Below, one piece after another: positions 40,039-44,004 of a DNA stretch of 44,004 nt; within the stretch, counting starts at the first letter, position 1, and each line of letters opens with the position of its first letter. Source of the stretch: DATBFX01 sp036558305 (GTDB lineage: Bacteria; Chloroflexota; Chloroflexia; Thermomicrobiales; UBA6265); NCBI GenBank assembly GCA_036558305.1, contig DATBFX010000446.1:1-44004 (forward strand), given 5' to 3'. The notes beneath the pieces are model-generated. The model had not been told where the DNA came from, searched no databases, and saw nothing but the letters and a program-made list of their open reading frames with translations. Position numbers and translations under genes: made by a program.

Positions 40039-42006
40039 TCACACCCCGGCCGGTTCGAGGGCCAGGATGTCGCTGCGGACGTACGCCTTGAATTCGTCGA
40101 CCGACGTGAAGAACAGGAACCCGGCGCGGTTCGCCGCCTCCTCCGCCTCCTGGCCTTCGTCGATCAAGAGGGCGATCGGCACGCTCAGCCCCTCCTGCAA
40201 TCCGGCCGGCCAGGCGAGGTCGAGCAATGCCAGCGGTTCGTTCGTCGCCGGGTTGGTCACCTCGTACATGTACTCCCCATCCGGCAGCCCGTGCTCGACC
40301 ACCCAGGCGTTGCACGCCGCGATGAGGCGCTCCTCGTCCTCCGAGGCGACACCCCCGACCGGAACCGCGCGGGTCGCCGCCCGCGGCCGTTCAAGCACCG
40401 GTTCTGCCACGGCCGCCTCGGGCACCGCCCCACCAAGCAGCCCGTCCAGGAATTCGTTGGCCGCGTCGGCCAGCAGCTCCCTGCGCGCCGCCAGGAAGTC
40501 GCGGTAGCGCTCGACGCGCCACAGATCGGGGTCCATCGGGAGCCAGTGGGATGCCACCGCCCCCGGGTGTTTCGCCACGAACGCGGGCAGGTACTCGGCC
40601 GGGTCGCGGTCGGAGACCTTGAGGTTGGTCTCCTGCGTCAAGAACGTGAAGTTGGCCAGGGCGTTGGCCTCGGCTTTCGAATACCCGTGCTTGTAGAGCA
40701 GTGCCTTGGGGAAGATGTGATGCATGTGGAGGTTGGTGTGGCTGCCGAGTAGGTACTTGTTGAGCGCGACGCCGCTGTCCCAGTCGCGCGCCTGGTGGAC
40801 GCGCGTCAGCATGTAGAGGAGCGGGTAGAAGCGGGCGCCGCGGCTCCAACCGAGGAAGTCGTTGGCGCGTAGGCGGAGGTCGCCACGCTGCTGGCGGAGT
40901 TGCTCGATCAGGCGGTCGAGGGCGCCGCCGAGATCCTCGATCAGGGCCAGGTCCTGGTTGAGGACCGACTCGGTGGACCCGGCGTAGCGACCCCAGAGGA
41001 AGGTGTGGACGTACCAGTAGAGGAGTTTGTCTTGCTCGGCGTGGTCGAGGAAGGTGCCACCGCGCTGGTCGAGATAGCGGGCGAGGAGCGGCAGCGAGTA
41101 GCGGCTGCCGAGCACTTCGTCGTGGTCGAGACCGAGGCGGGACGAGATCAGGTTGAGGACGGAGTCGATGCGCTTCTCGGAGCGCAGCATGCCCTGCTGG
41201 AAGGAGAGCGTGTCAACGCCGGCCAGAGCGGCGAACATGGCCTCGCCGGTGACGATGGCGTTGATGCAGCGCAGGAACCACTCGAGCCGGAAATGGAAAC
41301 CCGCCGTGCGCCACTTGGTCAGGCGCAGCTTCATCTCGTCGCGGGCCTCGGGCCAGGCGGCGCAGACCTTGGCCAGCGCGAGGTCGCCCTTCGAGAGCTT
41401 GGTGCCGCCGCTGTTGACGCGGTTGAAGATATCGACAACGACGTCGACGGTCTTGTCTTCGCCGGTCACCTTCTCGACGTGGAGGTCGATCTGCTTGATC
41501 CCCTCGACGGCGTTGAGCCGGTTCAGGTAGAGGGGCAGCTGGTCCTTCAATTCCGGCGTGGCGTAGATCCGCTGGATGAACTCCCCGACGCCCTGGCGCA
41601 TCAGGTCGCTGACGTCGATCCAGACCGGGTTGCCCTTCATCTTGAGCGGGGCGTAGAACTCGAAGGTCGCGTCGGCGAGGTTGAAGTAGAGATCGGTGAA
41701 GGCGCGGGCGTCGCCGTCGAAGAAGCGCGGCGGACGATCGTTGACGATGCCGTAGAGCGACGTGATGCGCTGCTGGCCATCCAAAAGCAGCTCCACCAGA
41801 CTGCCCGGCGGCGGGCCACCGTCGCCCCGGATCGGCGCCGCATCGGTTTTCGTGACCCAGACGAGCAGCGAGCCGACAGGATGCTTCCGGAAGAGGGAAT
41901 CCATCAGCCCGCGAACCTGGTCGCGGTTCCAGACGTAGCCGCGCTGGAACTCCGGCAGCGCCATCGCTCCCAGATCGATCTGGGAGAGGATCGTCTCGAC
42001 CTTCAC
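40039..42006 (-). CDS. DUF262/DUF1524 (GmrSD-like) HNH nuclease-type protein
   Basis: The 655-residue protein starts at GTG 42006, with GGGAGG about 7 nt upstream. The N-terminal DUF262 (ParB/Srx-like NTPase) has ALPEFQRGYVW (residues 16-26) and LLLDGQQRITSLYG (DGQQR 76-80), followed by DIFNRVNSGGTKLSKGDLAL. A DUF1524-type HNH motif lies at LHMHHIFPKALL (His427, His429, His430) with NFTFLTQETNLKVSDRDPAE after it. A further C-terminal domain of about 130 residues (WVVEHGLPDGEYMYEVTNPA, LLDLAWPAGLQEGLSVPIAL, NRAGFLFFTSVDEFKAYV) is unassigned. GmrSD proteins are NTP-dependent nucleases cutting modified phage DNA; a similar defence role is inferred. Confidence 0.85.
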   Translation of the reverse strand: MKVETILSQIDLGAMALPEFQRGYVWNRDQVRGLMDSLFRKHPVGSLLVWVTKTDAAPIRGDGGPPPGSLVELLLDGQQRITSLYGIVNDRPPRFFDGDARAFTDLYFNLADATFEFYAPLKMKGNPVWIDVSDLMRQGVGEFIQRIYATPELKDQLPLYLNRLNAVEGIKQIDLHVEKVTGEDKTVDVVVDIFNRVNSGGTKLSKGDLALAKVCAAWPEARDEMKLRLTKWRTAGFHFRLEWFLRCINAIVTGEAMFAALAGVDTLSFQQGMLRSEKRIDSVLNLISSRLGLDHDEVLGSRYSLPLLARYLDQRGGTFLDHAEQDKLLYWYVHTFLWGRYAGSTESVLNQDLALIEDLGGALDRLIEQLRQQRGDLRLRANDFLGWSRGARFYPLLYMLTRVHQARDWDSGVALNKYLLGSHTNLHMHHIFPKALLYKHGYSKAEANALANFTFLTQETNLKVSDRDPAEYLPAFVAKHPGAVASHWLPMDPDLWRVERYRDFLAARRELLADAANEFLDGLLGGAVPEAAVAEPVLERPRAATRAVPVGGVASEDEERLIAACNAWVVEHGLPDGEYMYEVTNPATNEPLALLDLAWPAGLQEGLSVPIALLIDEGQEAEEAANRAGFLFFTSVDEFKAYVRSDILALEPAGV

Positions 42007-42025
42007 GGCCCTTCCTCCCTTGATT

Positions 42026-42059
42026 GGTGCTTTAACACCATATACACCGTTTATGCACC
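42026..42059. promoter_or_regulatory. AT-rich imperfect inverted repeat upstream of DUF262 gene
   Basis: GGTGC (42026-42030) and GCACC (42055-42059) flank an AT-rich core containing CACCATATACACCG. It lies 20 nt upstream of the GTG start of the DUF262 gene, the usual place for an operator overlapping a promoter. No clear -35/-10 pair. Confidence 0.35.
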
Positions 42060-42132
42060 ACCATGGACGTCTTTGGGTCTTGTGTTGAGACTACCCGGTG
42101 CTGCACCCAGATCGGCCCGGCTAACGACTTTG

Positions 42133-43548
42133 TTACACCTCGTCCGGGTTGCCACCGGGTGCGAGCGACCACCGCGCGTCCCGGCGCGACCCCGAAAGAT
42201 GTACGAGTCCCTGCTCTCGAAGCGCACGCAGATTGTTCTGAATCGTCCGAGAAGGGACGTCCTGACCGATCTTGCTTTGGATGCGCGACAGTGATGACGG
42301 CCCAAGTTCGACCAAAGCGGTGAGGATGCGACGCTGAACCACGGGCAACTGCTGATCCGCTGGGAAGGCCGTCACATCGGAAGGCCGGAACCTGACGGTC
42401 ACCGAGTGACGCGTCGCCTCGAACTCGGGCGTCGGCAATCCTGCCCGCTGTGCTAATTCGATGATCCTCAATGTGCCACGCCCCCAGGTTTCGATGATGC
42501 CGCGTAGGTAAAAGGCGCGAGCGATGAGGGGATTCCACGGGCGAGATGGATGCGGCCGCGTCAGTTCTTCGACGCTCTGATCGAAGGGCAACGGTCCGGT
42601 ACTGGTGATCTCCAGCCGGTCGTCGAAGATCGCGATACTGACCGATCCGCCGCCGTCGCGATAGTCGCGGTGACAGATCGCGTTCGCGAGGGCTTCGCGG
42701 AGAGCCTCCGGTGGGTAGAGTGGCCTGTCCACGCGTTCGAAACGGTCCGGGACAATCTGACCGGCAACCGGAAGGTAATCTCGGAAGAATCGCTGGCCGC
42801 GCAAGAACAGGTCGAAGGCATTGCCAATCTCTTGGCGATTGTCGATGAACTCCGCCGTCGTCACCCCACGGAACCTCGCCATGCGCAAGACGCACTGGGG
42901 GAAGCGAACACGCAGGCGCTCGGGCTTGCCGAAAAGCACGACCGCCGCGTTCAGAATAGAGCGGTCCTCGATCAATCCCAGACCCAGCAGCAACTCGCGG
43001 CTACTCCGTGTCCCGGGATCTTCGAGGCGCTGGCGGCGGATCGCCTCCTCGACGGTACGGACAATTTCGGAGGTATCGAGATCCTTGAGCATGAAGCCAT
43101 CCGCGCGTTGCATCTCCCAACGATTGTTAGCGTGCGCCCGCTCAAGAATCCGGCGCTGAAAGGTCGCTTGCGGCATCCGTCGCGTCGTGCGCCCAACTCG
43201 CTCGTAGGTTTGACCCTCGTATGCGAAGAGATCGCCCCCGATGCCGACCCGCAGGACGATCGCGTCTCGTCCACCTTCCACCGGGATCTGCTCGATGCCT
43301 ACGGGCGGCACGGGCTCAAACTGCGTTTGCAAGCGTTGAGCGATCTGCTCGATCGTGTTGTCGCCGATCGCCTGTCCGACGATCTCTCCACGATCGTTGA
43401 CGCCGAATACGACGTGGCCGGCGACGACGTTGTTCAGCATTCCGCAGACGGTTCTCAGTCCACGCTCCAACTCGGCGGTACTACGCTTGAGTTCGAGTCG
43501 CTCGCTTTCGCCGTCGGCGACCAGCGGGCGCAGTTCGTCAAGGTTCAT
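42133..43548 (-). CDS. AlbA_2 / HATPase_c_4 / winged-helix regulator-like protein
   Basis: The 471-residue protein has three parts. The first is an AlbA_2 domain (ESERLELKRS at residues 14-23, MLNNVVAGHVVFGVNDRGE). The second is a GHKL-type ATPase like HATPase_c_4 (LREALANAICHRDYRDGGGS, IFDDRLEITSTGPLPFDQ, GIIETWGRGTLRIIELAQRA). The third is a C-terminal winged helix (QRRILTALVELGPSSLSRIQ, SRTIQNNLRALREQGLVHL). This architecture is common in proteins annotated as ATP-dependent transcriptional regulators, and such proteins also occur in defence islands. ATG 43548; weak ribosome-binding site. It lies 126 nt upstream of the DUF262 gene on the same strand and may regulate it. Confidence 0.88.
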   Translation of the reverse strand: MNLDELRPLVADGESERLELKRSTAELERGLRTVCGMLNNVVAGHVVFGVNDRGEIVGQAIGDNTIEQIAQRLQTQFEPVPPVGIEQIPVEGGRDAIVLRVGIGGDLFAYEGQTYERVGRTTRRMPQATFQRRILERAHANNRWEMQRADGFMLKDLDTSEIVRTVEEAIRRQRLEDPGTRSSRELLLGLGLIEDRSILNAAVVLFGKPERLRVRFPQCVLRMARFRGVTTAEFIDNRQEIGNAFDLFLRGQRFFRDYLPVAGQIVPDRFERVDRPLYPPEALREALANAICHRDYRDGGGSVSIAIFDDRLEITSTGPLPFDQSVEELTRPHPSRPWNPLIARAFYLRGIIETWGRGTLRIIELAQRAGLPTPEFEATRHSVTVRFRPSDVTAFPADQQLPVVQRRILTALVELGPSSLSRIQSKIGQDVPSRTIQNNLRALREQGLVHLSGSRRDARWSLAPGGNPDEV

Positions 43549-43640
43549 GGCCGCGATCCGTCATGCCTTTCATACAAAGTGATCGGGCACTCCTTTGTCC
43601 TCAGCGACGGCCATGCTTTCTGAACCCCGGGGTCGTTTCG

Positions 43641-44003
43641 TCAATCATCGTCCCGTCTTTCGACCGGCCAGATCGAATAGGCATAGTTGTCGTAGTGGTC
43701 CGCGCGTTTGAAGGTGGGATAGTCTTGATCTTGGAAATCCCAGGCCGACGCGCAGTCGGACTCCTTGGACTTCTTCCTGCGGTTCCCGCCGACCTGACGC
43801 AGTGCCCGCTCCAGCGCTTCCTCTCGCGTGTGTCCGGTACCCTTGCCTATCAACCGACCGTCGCGCTTGCCGGTCCTTGTGGCTTTCCGCACTTCGCAGT
43901 GCCATCGCTCGCGCGGTGCCGTGAAGACGTATTCGTTCCAAAACGGTTGCCATCCGCGCGCGGCACAGGCGGCCAAGAGATCGTCCAACTCCTGCGACGC
44001 CGA
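43641..44003 (-). CDS. Hypothetical protein, start outside window
   Basis: At least 120 residues are readable on the minus strand. A TTG at 43988 could start the protein, but the frame stays open to the right edge with natural-looking sequence (ASQELDDLLAACAARGWQPF), so the true start is probably outside. Other segments: NEYVFTAPRERWHCEVRKAT, GKGTGHTREEALERALRQVG, an NRRKKSKES basic stretch and an aspartate/tyrosine-rich tail (ADHYDNYAYSIWPVE). The central part resembles a small alpha+beta nucleic-acid-binding fold. No family recognised. It is on the same strand as the defence-like cluster. Confidence 0.55.
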   Translation of the reverse strand, partial: SASQELDDLLAACAARGWQPFWNEYVFTAPRERWHCEVRKATRTGKRDGRLIGKGTGHTREEALERALRQVGGNRRKKSKESDCASAWDFQDQDYPTFKRADHYDNYAYSIWPVERRDDD

Positions 44004-44004
44004 G

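Noticed and set aside
40900..42294. A 464-codon plus-strand frame opposite the DUF262 gene
   Set aside because: Shadow frame of Val/Glu/Asp-rich type; the DUF262 motifs on the other strand are decisive.
1..44004. CRISPR arrays, rRNA and tRNA genes
   Set aside because: No regularly spaced direct repeats of CRISPR type and no tRNA or rRNA signature were seen by eye; a covariance-model scan would be needed to exclude a tRNA.

Overview
The window is GC-rich, densely coded bacterial DNA. The gene families suggest a Chloroflexota genome of the Thermomicrobia type: several LuxR-tailed STAND ATPases, Tat-exported proteins, LLM flavin oxidoreductases, an M20 carbamoylase, DUF4232 and TMEM175 proteins, and many GTG starts. 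This placement is inferred from family composition; no rRNA or tRNA gene was recognised to settle it.

Bases 1-15650 form a plus-strand block. It has three paralogous LuxR/STAND regulators (2-2110, 5500-8040, 10108-12546) alternating with genes for exported proteins: a SnoaL-cupin protein, a vanadium haloperoxidase/PAP2 protein, an orphan ABC solute-binding protein, a 73-residue secreted peptide and a ScyD/ScyE-family protein. Two further SnoaL copies are decayed, one cut short (13005-13455) and one with an in-frame stop plus a frameshift (14832-15649). Each regulator carries a short tandem repeat at the same linker, two of them as inverted pairs, and the second has another repeat just after Walker A.

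Bases 15700-35000 are mostly small metabolic or housekeeping units on both strands: a putative TIM-barrel glycosidase, two acetyltransferases, a zinc alcohol dehydrogenase next to argG, an amidohydrolase, DUF4232 and VOC proteins, an SMP-30 lactonase, an M20 carbamoylase/allantoate hydrolase, a TMEM175 channel, MOSC, HAD, LLM, methyltransferase and cupin genes. Among them lie a NYN ribonuclease gene broken by one TGA, an LLM-monooxygenase remnant, a truncated tandem copy of the cupin gene, and several intergenic repeats (7-nt arrays, a twin hairpin, a 116-bp palindromic element).

Bases 35000-38731 hold a plus-strand accessory module of poorly known small genes: two proteins with likely HTH segments, overlapping hypothetical ORFs, and a gene pair whose second member is frameshifted. 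Bases 38745-44004 are a minus-strand, defence-like cluster: a DUF262/HNH (GmrSD-like) protein followed after 16 nt by an AlbA_2 protein, an AlbA_2/HATPase/winged-helix protein upstream, and an unknown gene running off the right edge. This end of the window looks like an accessory or defence region.
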